DNA from: Mangrovimonas aestuarii
GTDB taxonomy: Bacteria; Bacteroidota; Bacteroidia; Flavobacteriales; Flavobacteriaceae
Assembly: GCF_028767185.1 (NCBI RefSeq)
Contig: NZ_JARACK010000004.1
Coordinates: 248,001-312,000, forward strand
Direction of reading: 5' to 3'
Length of the DNA stretch: 64,000 nt
The notes under the pieces were generated by a model. It was given only the letters and a program-made list of their open reading frames with translations. It did no database searches and was not told where the DNA came from. Position 1 is the first letter of the stretch, and every line of letters begins with the position of its first letter. The position numbers and the translations under genes were made by a program. This document shows positions 17,731-25,775 of this stretch, in pieces.

Positions 17731-18456
17731 ATGTTAGAACATATAGAATTATTTTTCAAATCAATATTTATAGACAACATGGTATTTGCCACGTTCCTTG
17801 GGATGTGTTCTTACCTAGCGGTGTCTAAAAAAGTGTCTACAGCTGTAGGTCTTGGAGCTGCTGTAATTTTTGTATTGGCTGTTACAGTACCTGTAAACTG
17901 GTTGTTAGATCAGTATATATTACAACCTGGAGCACTTAAATGGTTAGGAGCTGAGTACGCTGATTTTGATCTAAGCTTCCTGTCGTTTATTATGTTTATT
18001 GCTACCATTGCAACTATGGTACAATTGGTAGAGATTGTAGTAGAGAAGTTTTCTCCTGCTTTATATAATTCTTTGGGTATCTTCTTACCACTTATCGCAG
18101 TAAACTGTGCTATTCTAGGTGGGTCATTATTTATGCAGTCTCGTGAGATTCCTTCTTTAGGATTAGCATTAAATTATGGTTTGGCTTCAGGGATAGGATG
18201 GTTTTTAGCTATTTTGGCTATTGCTGCTATTCGTGAGAAGATTAGATATTCAAACGTTCCAGCTCCTTTAAGAGGATTGGGAATCACTTTCATTATCACT
18301 GGACTTATGGCAATTGGTTTCATGAGCTTTGGAGGTATGTTAACTGGAGGTGACGATAGCGGTAAAGAAGCTAAAGAGAAGACTGTTAAGGTTGAAGAAA
18401 AGACCAACGAGGAGCAAACTAAGGCACTAGCTAATAACACAAAAGTAAACGAGTAA
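17731..18456 (+). CDS. nqrE: Na+-translocating NADH:quinone reductase subunit E, with charged C-terminal tail
   Basis: 241 aa. Residues about 1-205 are the normal six-helix NqrE, with [16 protein letters not shown] (C26) and [15 protein letters not shown] (C about 121) carrying the iron-ligand cysteines. The last 38 or so residues (from [15 protein letters not shown]) are a hydrophilic Lys/Glu-rich tail not found in the roughly 200-residue proteobacterial protein. Flavobacterial NqrE proteins may commonly have it; its role is unknown. The NqrF ATG follows 1 bp after the stop. Confidence 0.95.
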   Translation: MLEHIELFFKSIFIDNMVFATFLGMCSYLAVSKKVSTAVGLGAAVIFVLAVTVPVNWLLDQYILQPGALKWLGAEYADFDLSFLSFIMFIATIATMVQLVEIVVEKFSPALYNSLGIFLPLIAVNCAILGGSLFMQSREIPSLGLALNYGLASGIGWFLAILAIAAIREKIRYSNVPAPLRGLGITFIITGLMAIGFMSFGGMLTGGDDSGKEAKEKTVKVEEKTNEEQTKALANNTKVNE

Positions 18457-18457
18457 C

Positions 18458-19768
18458 ATGATATTAGTCGCAAGTACAACAGGAACAATAGCAGCAACCG
18501 TAGTAGCCTTCTTGGTAATTACACTTTTATTGGTTGGATTGCTGTTATTTGTAAAGCAAAAATTGTCACCATCTGGTCCTGTAAAGATCAAGATTAACGG
18601 TGAAAAAGAAATAGAAGTTGCCTCTGGAGGTAGCTTATTGTCAACATTGGGTAACTCAAAAATCTTTTTGCCATCGGCTTGTGGTGGTGGAGGTACTTGT
18701 ATCCAATGTGAGTGTCACGTATTAGAAGGAGGTGGTGAAGCGCTTCCAACTGAGACGCCTCACTTTACCCGTAAAGAGCTTCAGCACGGTGCGCGTTTAG
18801 CGTGTCAGGTTAAGGTAAAGCAGGATATGGAAATAACTATTCCTGAAGAAGTTTTCGGAATCAAGAAATGGGAAGCTGAGGTTGTACGTAACTACAACGT
18901 AGCATCTTTCATTAAGGAGTTCGTAGTACGTATTCCTGAGGATATGAACTACAAAGCTGGTGGATATATTCAAATTGAAATTCCACAATGTGAGATTAAG
19001 TATTCTGATATCGATATTACCGCTCACCCTGAAGAGCACGAAAGACCTGATAAATTTCAAGAAGAGTGGGATAAATTCAACCTTTGGCCACTAGTAATGA
19101 AGAATGATGAAACTGTAGAGCGTGCTTACTCTATGGCTTCTTACCCTGCAGAAGGACGTGATATCATGCTTAACGTTCGTATCGCTACCCCGCCATGGGA
19201 TAGAGCTAAAAATGGATGGATGGATGTTAACCCTGGGGTTGCTTCATCTTACATTTTCTCTAGAAAACCAGGTGATAAAGTCGTGATTTCAGGACCTTAC
19301 GGTGAATTCTTTATCAACGAATCTGATGCAGAAATGCTTTATGTTGGTGGAGGAGCTGGTATGGCGCCAATGCGTTCGCATTTGTACCACTTGTTCAAAA
19401 CCTTGAAGACAGGTAGAACAGTTACTTATTGGTATGGTGGACGTTCTAAGCGTGAGTTGTTCTATATTGAGCACTTTAGAGAATTAGAGAGAAGTTTCCC
19501 TAACTTTAAATTCTTCATGGCGCTATCTGAACCAATGGAAGAAGATAACTGGAAAGTTAAGAAAGATATCCATGATACAGAAGGAGATGGTTTCGTTGGA
19601 TTTATCCACAATGTGGTTATCGATAACTATTTGAACCATCATGATTCTCCGGAAGATATTGAATTGTACTTCTGTGGACCACCGCTAATGAACAAAGCGG
19701 TACAGAAAATGGGTGAGGATTTTGGTCTTCCAGATGAGAATATCCGTTTTGATGACTTTGGAGGATAA
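18458..19768 (+). CDS. nqrF: Na+-translocating NADH:quinone reductase subunit F
   Basis: 436 aa, the NADH-oxidising entry subunit of the complex. An N-terminal membrane helix (about 12-32) is followed by a 2Fe-2S ferredoxin domain with C75-x5-C81-x2-C84 and C116. After that come an FAD-binding domain ([10 protein letters not shown], the RxYS motif; GVASSYIF) and an NADH-binding domain ([15 protein letters not shown]). The C-terminus [15 protein letters not shown]...FDDFGG matches the family. All expected cofactor motifs are intact, so the operon should be functional. It ends at a strong terminator. Confidence 0.97.
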   Translation: MILVASTTGTIAATVVAFLVITLLLVGLLLFVKQKLSPSGPVKIKINGEKEIEVASGGSLLSTLGNSKIFLPSACGGGGTCIQCECHVLEGGGEALPTETPHFTRKELQHGARLACQVKVKQDMEITIPEEVFGIKKWEAEVVRNYNVASFIKEFVVRIPEDMNYKAGGYIQIEIPQCEIKYSDIDITAHPEEHERPDKFQEEWDKFNLWPLVMKNDETVERAYSMASYPAEGRDIMLNVRIATPPWDRAKNGWMDVNPGVASSYIFSRKPGDKVVISGPYGEFFINESDAEMLYVGGGAGMAPMRSHLYHLFKTLKTGRTVTYWYGGRSKRELFYIEHFRELERSFPNFKFFMALSEPMEEDNWKVKKDIHDTEGDGFVGFIHNVVIDNYLNHHDSPEDIELYFCGPPLMNKAVQKMGEDFGLPDENIRFDDFGG

Positions 19769-19784
19769 TCTCAAATCAAAAAGA

Positions 19785-19822
19785 AAAAAAACCGACACTT
19801 TAAAGTGTCGGTTTTTTTTTTT
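19785..19822 (+). terminator. Terminator of the nqr operon
   Basis: Near-perfect 11-bp palindromic stem ACCGACACTTT/AAAGTGTCGGT (19791-19812), preceded by A's and followed by eleven T's. It can also end the minus-strand gene at 19849-20304. Confidence 0.9.
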
Positions 19823-19848
19823 GATGTTAAGTGAGCTTTTGCAAGCTG

Positions 19849-20304
19849 CTATACTAAAATGTTGCTAGGTTTATCACTTTTCAATTCATGTTCAAACAAT
19901 TTTGTGTAATCCATTACATTGGTAATTCCATCCATTGCGCATAGTTGTTCAATAACTGCACAGAGACCTTTAAACAAGCGTTCTTTATCCGTTGGGTTAG
20001 CTGGTCTGTAGTTTTGGTAGTTCAATGGCAATTGATAGCCACAGGCCTTTAAAAAAGTAGACTCAATTGTTAAAAGTTCCAAAGGAGTGTATCCATTAAA
20101 CCGTTTCCCTAATTTTTGGTTCACCGTGCCAACGTAATTCAATTGAGTTATGCCGTGTTGATCCGATAAATGTTTCCAAAAATCTTTATTGTCCAAAATA
20201 TTCCCAACAGCACAACTCTTACAACATTCAGGATGTAAAGTGTTATTATGAAAAGCTGTGTAGAGTTTAGTTATGGCTTGCTCTAATCTATATGGTGTTT
20301 TCAT
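19849..20304 (-). CDS. Conserved flavobacterial protein of unknown function next to nqrF
   Basis: 151 aa, soluble, no signal peptide. It has a cysteine cluster near the N-terminus (HPECCKSCAVGN at about 24-35) and a further cysteine pair of single residues later (LKACGYQL, KGLCAV, EQLCAMDG). The cluster could bind a metal or iron-sulfur centre, but no known motif is matched. As I recall, database entries of this kind sometimes carry the name 'Na+-translocating NADH-quinone reductase subunit F'. That name is wrong for this sequence: it lacks ferredoxin, FAD and NADH domains, and the real nqrF is at 18458-19768. The gene converges with nqrF. Confidence 0.7.
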   Translation of the reverse strand: MKTPYRLEQAITKLYTAFHNNTLHPECCKSCAVGNILDNKDFWKHLSDQHGITQLNYVGTVNQKLGKRFNGYTPLELLTIESTFLKACGYQLPLNYQNYRPANPTDKERLFKGLCAVIEQLCAMDGITNVMDYTKLFEHELKSDKPSNILV

Positions 20305-20346
20305 GGCTTTTAACTTAGTTATCTTAATATACGAAAATTGGAGGAA

Positions 20347-20383
20347 ACAAAAAAGGCAGCCGAATGGCTGCCTTTTTTGTTTT
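20347..20383 (-). terminator. Terminator after the exported GLPGLI-like gene
   Basis: Perfect 11-bp stem AAAAGGCAGCC/GGCTGCCTTTT (20351-20361 with 20366-20376) with a GAAT loop, A-tract and T-tract on both sides. It lies 16 bp downstream of the stop at 20399. Confidence 0.88.
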
Positions 20384-20398
20384 TTAGGGGATTATTCT

Positions 20399-21079
20399 TT
20401 ACATTTTAGAACCAAGTCCCATAGCTTTCATTTCCTCCTTGGTCAACACTTTGTAACCTTCAGGAATGCTCATGTTAAATATGTTCTCTTCATTTTCTAT
20501 AGTTTTTTCAATGCTCACTATTTTCATTGATGTCATAATTCCATTAAAAACCCCTTCCATTTCCATAGTGCATCCAGGTATCTGCTGATTCATAATTTGT
20601 TGTCCTGTTGTATCTATTATAATATCTTCTGTGTACCAGCAGTTAATAACAACTTCATTTGTTAGAGTGTCTGTTAAAATTACCTTTTTACATTCGTATC
20701 CTTGAATGTCTTTTTGTTCATCAACCAGTTCGATATTATAGGTAGGTTGATTTTTAGCAAATTCTTTTATTTCATCCGAACTCATGCTGTAAGCAATTTT
20801 CATTCCCATGCTACTTGCAAGGGCTAGAGTTTTCTTGTTTTTTATATCAACAATTGCTTCAGCTTGTGACACAATTCCCATATTCATAATAGACTTAGTA
20901 TAGTGCTCATTGAAATATATTTCAACAGTAGAGCCTTTCATCGTTTCCATTGACAGTTGCATTTGTGGATTGTCTGAGCTAAACTCCATAGAGTATTTTA
21001 AATGCCCTTTTTTTAGTTGAGCTTGCATGCTGATGCCTGTAACCAAAAGCATAGCAAATAACATGAGTGTCTTTTTCAT
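20399..21079 (-). CDS. Exported protein, DUF4412/GLPGLI-like
   Basis: 226 aa with a signal peptide (about 1-20, ending SMQAQ). The body has the layout of the DUF4412/GLPGLI group: KGHLKYSMEFSSDNPQM near the start, YNIELVDEQKDIQGYECKKVILTD in the middle (the 'xGYxCKKA' block), VNCWYTEDI, then PGCTMEMEGVFNG and a Lys/Glu-rich C-terminus. Cys residues at the CKK and PGC positions may pair in the periplasm. These proteins are common in Bacteroidota and have no known activity. It is divergent from the TetR gene across 135 bp and has its own terminator, so it need not belong to the paa block. Confidence 0.65.
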   Translation of the reverse strand: MKKTLMLFAMLLVTGISMQAQLKKGHLKYSMEFSSDNPQMQLSMETMKGSTVEIYFNEHYTKSIMNMGIVSQAEAIVDIKNKKTLALASSMGMKIAYSMSSDEIKEFAKNQPTYNIELVDEQKDIQGYECKKVILTDTLTNEVVINCWYTEDIIIDTTGQQIMNQQIPGCTMEMEGVFNGIMTSMKIVSIEKTIENEENIFNMSIPEGYKVLTKEEMKAMGLGSKM

Positions 21080-21214
21080 TGTGACTTAGTTTAAATAGTT
21101 ATTTTTTAGGCTCTAAATTTAGAACTTATAATTTGAACTTTCTTTTTATCTAATACATCATTTTTATTTTCTCCAATAGCTTCCGCAGAATTTTTCCTAC
21201 CTTCACTCGCTACA

Positions 21215-21784
21215 ATGAAACAAGAGACAAGAAAAGAAGAGATTATAAAAACAGCTGCTAAGTTGTTCAAGGAAAAGGGGTATAGTGCTGTGACCATGCG
21301 TGATTTAGCTGGTTCCATGGGGATGAAAGCTGCAAGTTTATATAACCATATAAATTCTAAACAGCAGATTCTAAAGGAAATAATAATTGCATTAGCCGAG
21401 CAGTTTACTGCTGGTATGGAAGTTATTAAGGCGTCTGATGAAAATAGTATAGGCAAGCTTAAGCAGGTAGTAGCCTTGCATGTTGATATTGCTGGAAGCA
21501 ATGTTTATGGAATGGCTGCACTGAATAATGATTGGATGCATTTGGAAGACCAACTGGAATACTACTTAAAACTGCGAGCCAATTATGAAGATGATTTTCG
21601 AGAAATTTTGTTGGAAGGAATAAAGGGAGGGGAGATTATAGACGAAAATCCTGAAGTGATGCTCTTTTCTATGCTTTCTACGTTACGTTCACTGTACGTT
21701 TGGATACCTAAAAAAGAAGACGTAACCCCAGTTGAACTCGCCAACAGTCTCAGTAAAGTGTTAATTCAAGGCATTAACATTTAG
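21215..21784 (+). CDS. TetR/AcrR family regulator, likely controlling the paa operon
   Basis: 189 aa. The N-terminal helix-turn-helix (about 8-54) reads EEIIKTAAKLFKEKGYSAVTMRDLA, then MGMKAASLYNHINSKQQILKEII, a typical TetR DNA-binding domain. The C-terminal domain is a helical ligand-binding region, expected to sense a CoA ester. It lies directly upstream of paaE in the same direction. The 67-bp spacer holds a promoter box and a perfect 20-bp inverted repeat, which makes it the obvious candidate for a PaaR-type repressor released by phenylacetyl-CoA, as known for TetR-type PaaR in other bacteria. The effector is inferred. Confidence 0.88.
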   Translation: MKQETRKEEIIKTAAKLFKEKGYSAVTMRDLAGSMGMKAASLYNHINSKQQILKEIIIALAEQFTAGMEVIKASDENSIGKLKQVVALHVDIAGSNVYGMAALNNDWMHLEDQLEYYLKLRANYEDDFREILLEGIKGGEIIDENPEVMLFSMLSTLRSLYVWIPKKEDVTPVELANSLSKVLIQGINI

Positions 21785-21800
21785 GTATTGATTTATTTCG

Positions 21801-21808
21801 TAAATTTG
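21801..21808 (+). promoter_or_regulatory. Candidate -7 box of the paa operon
   Basis: TAAATTTG matches TAnnTTTG, 43 bp before the paaE ATG. The predicted start of transcription, about 7 bp downstream, falls at the left arm of the inverted repeat 21814-21833. Confidence 0.5.
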
Positions 21809-21813
21809 GCTGC

Positions 21814-21833
21814 AAACTAACGATTGTTAGTTT
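21814..21833. promoter_or_regulatory. Candidate operator for the TetR regulator
   Basis: AAACTAACGATTGTTAGTTT is a perfect 8+8 inverted repeat around a 4-bp GATT spacer, sized for a TetR dimer. It overlaps the predicted start of transcription of the paa operon, where a bound repressor would block initiation. I saw no second full copy in front of the regulator gene or further along the operon. Confidence 0.6.
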
Positions 21834-21851
21834 AAAGATTTACGAAATACA

Positions 21852-22925
21852 ATGACAGACTTTTATAAAATAGCGGTAAAGGACATTTACAAAGAAACGA
21901 AGGATTGTTCGGTAGTGTCATTCGATATTCCGGAAGACCTTCATGAGGAGTTTGCCTTTAAGCAAGGGCAGCATTTAACCTTAAAGAAGGAAATCAACGG
22001 AGAGGAAGTACGCCGTACTTATTCTTTATGTTCGGCTCCTCAGGATAAGGCGTGGAAGGTAGCCATTAAACAAATTCCGGGCGGCGTATTTTCAACCTAT
22101 GCCAATACAGAATTGAAAGTAGGGGATACTTTGGAGATAATGCACCCATCGGGACATTTTTACGTTGATGTAGATCCGTCTACGCCCAAGAATTATTTGG
22201 CTTTCGCTGCAGGTAGTGGAATCACGCCTGTTCTTTCAATGATCAAGACGCATTTGGCTATGGAGCCAAACAGTACATTCAAGTTGTTTTACTTGAATCG
22301 TAAGGTGAAATCAATTATCTTTAAAGAAGAGATTGAGCAGCTTAAAAACGAATATTTTGAGCGTTTTCATACCTTTTATTTTCTTACACAGGAGCATCGC
22401 GATATCGACTTTTTAAACGGTCGTTTCGATGAAGATAAAATGAAAGTGTTGACAGACACTTTTATTGATATCGAAGATACAGCCGATTGCTTCATATGTG
22501 GTCCCCAGGAAATGATCTTCTTGATCCGTGACGCCTTGCAGGAAGCTGGATTGCCAAAAGATAAAATTCATTACGAATTGTTCTTCTCAGGCAATACCGA
22601 TGAGACCAATAAACACATAGCAGAAATACTGGACCAAAAGATTGACGGTACCGATGTTACTATAATTGACGGAGGTAAGGAATTCCATTTCATTATGGAT
22701 GAAGATTATGATAATATCTTGGATGGTGCCCTGGCAGCTGGTGCAGACCTACCTTTTGCCTGTAAAGGCGGGGTGTGTAGTACCTGTAAATGTAAGGTCG
22801 TAGAAGGTTCTGTAGAAATGAAGATTAATTACGCCTTAGAAGAGGATGAAGTAGCCAACAACTACGTATTGAGTTGCCAGGCGGTACCAACCAGTGAAAA
22901 GGTGGTTGTAGATTTTGATGTATAA
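21852..22925 (+). CDS. paaE: 1,2-phenylacetyl-CoA epoxidase reductase subunit PaaE
   Basis: 357 aa, the PaaE length. It passes electrons from NAD(P)H to the diiron oxygenase PaaA. FAD domain: RRTYSLCSAP (the RxYS motif) and PGGVFSTYAN. NAD(P)H domain: LAFAAGSGITPVLSMIK and CFICGPQEMIF. C-terminal plant-type 2Fe-2S domain: C304-x4-C309-x2-C312 and C342. The order here is E-A-B-C-D, with the reductase first, unlike the A-B-C-D-E order of E. coli. It is the first gene after the operator, so it heads the catabolic operon. Confidence 0.95.
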   Translation: MTDFYKIAVKDIYKETKDCSVVSFDIPEDLHEEFAFKQGQHLTLKKEINGEEVRRTYSLCSAPQDKAWKVAIKQIPGGVFSTYANTELKVGDTLEIMHPSGHFYVDVDPSTPKNYLAFAAGSGITPVLSMIKTHLAMEPNSTFKLFYLNRKVKSIIFKEEIEQLKNEYFERFHTFYFLTQEHRDIDFLNGRFDEDKMKVLTDTFIDIEDTADCFICGPQEMIFLIRDALQEAGLPKDKIHYELFFSGNTDETNKHIAEILDQKIDGTDVTIIDGGKEFHFIMDEDYDNILDGALAAGADLPFACKGGVCSTCKCKVVEGSVEMKINYALEEDEVANNYVLSCQAVPTSEKVVVDFDV

Positions 22926-22971
22926 GAAGACAATGGGTTTTAACCCTGAGTGAATATTAAAGCTTAAAACT

Positions 22972-23928
22972 ATGAGTGAAGAGCAAATTAAAAGTTTAGA
23001 GGAAGCGTTTGAAGCACGTATTGCACGTGATGAAAAGATAGAGCCTAAAGATTGGATGCCGGAAAAATACCGTCAAACCCACATCAGGCAAATTTCCCAG
23101 CATGCCCATTCGGAAATTGTTGGGATGCTTCCGGAAGGGAACTGGATTACACGTGCCCCTTCGTTACGTCGTAAAGTAGCCCTTTTGGCTAAGGTACAGG
23201 ATGAAGCAGGACACGGATTATACTTGTATAGTGCCTGTGAAACATTGGGGATATCAAGAGACGAATTGTATGAGCAATTACATACTGGTAAGGCAAAATA
23301 CTCGAGTATATTTAATTACCCGACAGTAACCTGGGCCGATATAGGTGCTATTGGTTGGTTGGTAGATGGTGCTGCGATTATCAATCAAGTGCCATTGTGT
23401 AATACGTCTTTCGGACCCTATGCCCGTGCTATGGTGCGTGTATGTAAGGAAGAGAGTTTCCACCAACGTCAGGGTTACGAAATTATGCTAACCCTATCTA
23501 GAGGAACAGAGGAGCAAAAAGCTTTGGCTCAGGATGCACTTAACCGCTGGTGGTGGCCATCATTAATGATGTTCGGTCCTACAGATGCGGAGTCTGTTCA
23601 CACAGAGCAATCCATGAAATGGAAGTTGAAGCGTAAAACCAACGATGAATTACGTCAACAGTTTATTGACCAAACAATTCCACAGGCTGAAATTTTAGGA
23701 TTAACAGTTCCTGATCCAGATTTAAAATGGAATGAGGAACGCGGTAGTTATGATTTCGGAGAAATTGATTGGGATGAGTTCTGGCAAGTTGTTAAAGGTT
23801 ATGGACCCTGTAACAAAAAGCGTATGGATGCCAGGGTAGGTGCATGGGAGCGTGGAGAATGGGTTCGTGATGCGGCCTTGGCTTACGCAGATAAGCAAGA
23901 AGACAAAAAAGAAAAACAAGCAGTTTAA
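22972..23928 (+). CDS. paaA: 1,2-phenylacetyl-CoA epoxidase catalytic subunit PaaA
   Basis: 318 aa. It is the diiron oxygenase that turns the aromatic ring of phenylacetyl-CoA into the 1,2-epoxide. The ferritin-like metal motifs are visible: E48 (HAHSEIVGM), E78-x-x-H81 (QDEAGHGLY) and E161-x-x-H164 ([12 protein letters not shown]). [13 protein letters not shown] and the C-terminal RRMDARV-like block ([16 protein letters not shown]) are also family hallmarks. It is followed by paaB after 41 bp. Confidence 0.97.
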   Translation: MSEEQIKSLEEAFEARIARDEKIEPKDWMPEKYRQTHIRQISQHAHSEIVGMLPEGNWITRAPSLRRKVALLAKVQDEAGHGLYLYSACETLGISRDELYEQLHTGKAKYSSIFNYPTVTWADIGAIGWLVDGAAIINQVPLCNTSFGPYARAMVRVCKEESFHQRQGYEIMLTLSRGTEEQKALAQDALNRWWWPSLMMFGPTDAESVHTEQSMKWKLKRKTNDELRQQFIDQTIPQAEILGLTVPDPDLKWNEERGSYDFGEIDWDEFWQVVKGYGPCNKKRMDARVGAWERGEWVRDAALAYADKQEDKKEKQAV

Positions 23929-23969
23929 TAGAGTCTGAAAGATATTCAGATTCTAAATACAATATACAG

Positions 23970-24254
23970 ATGAAGAAAAATTGGCCACTTTGGGAAGTTT
24001 TTGTAAGAAGTAAAAACGGATTAGAACACCGCCACTTTGGTAGTCTTCACGCTGCCGATGCAGAAATGGCTTTGGAGAATGCTCGTGATGTGTATACCCG
24101 CAGAAGTGAAGGTGTGAGCATTTGGGTGGTAGAGTCTAAACATATTAAGGCTTCAAACCCAGATCACAATGGAGAAATGTTTGAGCCAGCTCAAGACAAA
24201 GTATACCGTCACCCAACTTTTTACGATCTACCAGACGAAGTAAAGCACATGTAA
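23970..24254 (+). CDS. paaB: 1,2-phenylacetyl-CoA epoxidase subunit PaaB
   Basis: 94 aa, the normal small PaaB. It opens with WPLWEVFVRSKNGLEHRHFG, then SLHAADAEMALENARDVYTRRSEGVSIWVV, which matches the family throughout. PaaB has no metal site; it is a structural subunit that links PaaAC units and is needed for the active complex. The stop codon lies within a small AATTCG/CGAATT hairpin. Confidence 0.96.
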   Translation: MKKNWPLWEVFVRSKNGLEHRHFGSLHAADAEMALENARDVYTRRSEGVSIWVVESKHIKASNPDHNGEMFEPAQDKVYRHPTFYDLPDEVKHM

Positions 24255-24336
24255 TTCGCTTTGCCGAATTGCATTTCTCAATAAAGAGGGAACTTAAAAC
24301 TTGATGTTCAATTAATGAGATACCTGCTTTGCAGGC
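24253..24336. repeat. Two small hairpins in the paaB-paaC gap
   Basis: AATTCG/CGAATT (24253-24258 with 24265-24270) and CCTGC/GCAGG (24323-24327 with 24331-24335). Both enclose a CTTTG-like loop (CTTTGC and TTT). They occupy the 89-bp spacer inside the operon and may form in the mRNA. They resemble short REP-like elements. Confidence 0.45.
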
Positions 24337-24343
24337 ATGAACT

Positions 24344-25099
24344 ATGAAAAACGAAAATTTATATAACTATATTCTTGGTATTGCTGACAATTGCTTAATT
24401 CTAGGGCAGCGATTGGGAGAGCTTTGTGGTCATGGTCCTAGTTTGGAAACCGATATCGCTTGTACCAATGTGTCTTTAGACCTTTTAGGACAGGTGCGCA
24501 GTTACTATCAATATGCAGCAAAAGTAAAAGGTGACGAAACAACTGAGGATGATATCGCTTTCTTAAGAAGTGAACGTGAGTATGTAAACGTATTGCTGGT
24601 TGAACAACCTAATACAGATTTTGGATACACTATTGCACGTCAGTTTTTGTTCGATGCATTTCACCTTTTATTCCTTAAACAATTGCAAGGGAGCAAGGAT
24701 ATGACTTTGGCAGCAATAGCTAATAAGGGAATTAAAGAGGTGAGTTATCATTTCCGTTTCTCTTCAGATTGGATTAAGCGTCTTGGTGACGGAACTGAAG
24801 AAAGTCATGATAGAATCCAAACAGCGATTAATGATTTTTGGACATATACAGACGAATTATTCCATCAAACTGCAGCTGATAAGGCAATGATTGAAGAAGG
24901 TGTTGGTGTTGATACACTGGCCCTGAAAGAAGAGTATTACCGTATGGTTTCTGAAGTATTGGAGGAAGCTACTTTGACTGTTCCAGAATCTAAGTGGTTC
25001 CAAAAAGGAGGGAAGCAAGGAATCCATACAGAGCATATGGGGTATTTGCTATCCGATTTGCAGTATATGCAACGCACTTATCCAAATATGAAGTGGTAG
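24344..25099 (+). CDS. paaC: 1,2-phenylacetyl-CoA epoxidase structural subunit PaaC
   Basis: 251 aa. PaaC is a ferritin-fold partner that has lost the metal site and holds PaaA in the stable PaaAC subcomplex. Recognisable stretches are LGIADNCLILGQRLGELCGHGP near the N-terminus, ALTNVSLDLLGQ-like CTNVSLDLLGQVRSYYQYA, KEVSYHFRFSSDWIKRLGDGTEES (about 125-148) and the C-terminal GKQGIHTEHMGYLLSDLQYMQR. The length and motif order fit well. Confidence 0.96.
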   Translation: MKNENLYNYILGIADNCLILGQRLGELCGHGPSLETDIACTNVSLDLLGQVRSYYQYAAKVKGDETTEDDIAFLRSEREYVNVLLVEQPNTDFGYTIARQFLFDAFHLLFLKQLQGSKDMTLAAIANKGIKEVSYHFRFSSDWIKRLGDGTEESHDRIQTAINDFWTYTDELFHQTAADKAMIEEGVGVDTLALKEEYYRMVSEVLEEATLTVPESKWFQKGGKQGIHTEHMGYLLSDLQYMQRTYPNMKW

Positions 25100-25118
25100 T
25101 AACGTGCTAAGCGTTACG

Positions 25119-25174
25119 TCGAGTGATTTTCTGTCAGATTGAGCGTAGTCGAAATCAAAGAAAATTTGTATCGA
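25119..25174. repeat. REP-like inverted repeat in the paaC-paaD gap
   Basis: Outer arms TCGAgtgATTTTCT and AGAAAATttgtaTCGA face each other around a core TTGAGCGTAGTCGAAAT. The same core in near-identical form (TTGAGCGGAGTCGAAAT, minus strand) recurs at 32858-32883. It is a dispersed intergenic element rather than a gene. Confidence 0.7.
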
Positions 25175-25213
25175 GAAGTAATATAAAAACCTCCGCTTTT
25201 GCTGAGAAAAAAT

Positions 25214-25714
25214 ATGATAACAGAAGAACAACATATCGACCAAGAATTAATTCCAATTTTGGAGCAGGTTTCAGACCCTGAAATCCCTGTATTGTCCATT
25301 ATGGAAATGGGAGTGGTACGTTCTGCTATTATAAAACAAGGAGAGGTATTCGTACAAATCACACCTACCTATAGCGGTTGTCCGGCTATGGATGTTATTG
25401 GAGAAGATATCACCAAAGCATTGGAAGAGGCAGGTTATAAGTGTCATGTTGAATTAGTACTCTCACCAGCTTGGACTACAGATTGGATAACCGAAAAGGG
25501 AAGAAAAGCACTAGCAGAATATGGTATTGCTCCACCCTTGGAACCTAATGCTGATAAAGAGGCTCTGTTGGGAGGGAAACGCATTGTGAAATGCACTAAC
25601 TGTGGTTCCACGAATACCAGAATGGTAAGTCAGTTTGGATCTACAGCTTGTAAAGCGATGTTTCAATGTGAGGATTGTCACGAGCCTTTTGATTATTTCA
25701 AGTGTTTGAAATAA
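25214..25714 (+). CDS. paaD: PaaD, iron-sulfur/maturation factor of the phenylacetyl-CoA epoxidase
   Basis: 166 aa from the ATG at 25214; an in-frame TTG at 25199 is a less likely start. N-terminal MIP18/DUF59 domain with VSDPEIPVLSIMEMGVVR (the DPE block) and ITPTYSGCPAMDVIGEDI, containing the conserved Cys of the family. The C-terminal zinc-ribbon-like part has CTNCGS and CEDCHEPF plus a final KCLK. PaaD is not part of the purified epoxidase but is needed for activity, probably in iron or Fe-S loading. Confidence 0.95.
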   Translation: MITEEQHIDQELIPILEQVSDPEIPVLSIMEMGVVRSAIIKQGEVFVQITPTYSGCPAMDVIGEDITKALEEAGYKCHVELVLSPAWTTDWITEKGRKALAEYGIAPPLEPNADKEALLGGKRIVKCTNCGSTNTRMVSQFGSTACKAMFQCEDCHEPFDYFKCLK

Positions 25715-25775
25715 TGTTTAAAATAATTGGAAGTTGACATTGGTTTGAAATCTTCCGTCTAAAAAGTGAAAATAC

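Noticed and set aside
18174-18497. 107-codon minus-strand frame over the 3' end of nqrE
   Set aside because: Hydrophobic stretch is the mirror image of NqrE membrane helices; no independent signs of a gene.
19849-20304. Naming this gene a second nqrF
   Set aside because: It lacks the 2Fe-2S, FAD and NADH motifs; the true nqrF is the preceding gene.
21106-21501. 131-codon minus-strand frame over the TetR gene
   Set aside because: Mostly antisense to the conserved helix-turn-helix region; explained as a shadow of that gene.
25119-25174. CRISPR-like or IS-end origin of the repeated sequence
   Set aside because: Only two dispersed copies of the core in the window, no regular spacing, no cas or transposase gene nearby; it fits a REP-like element better.
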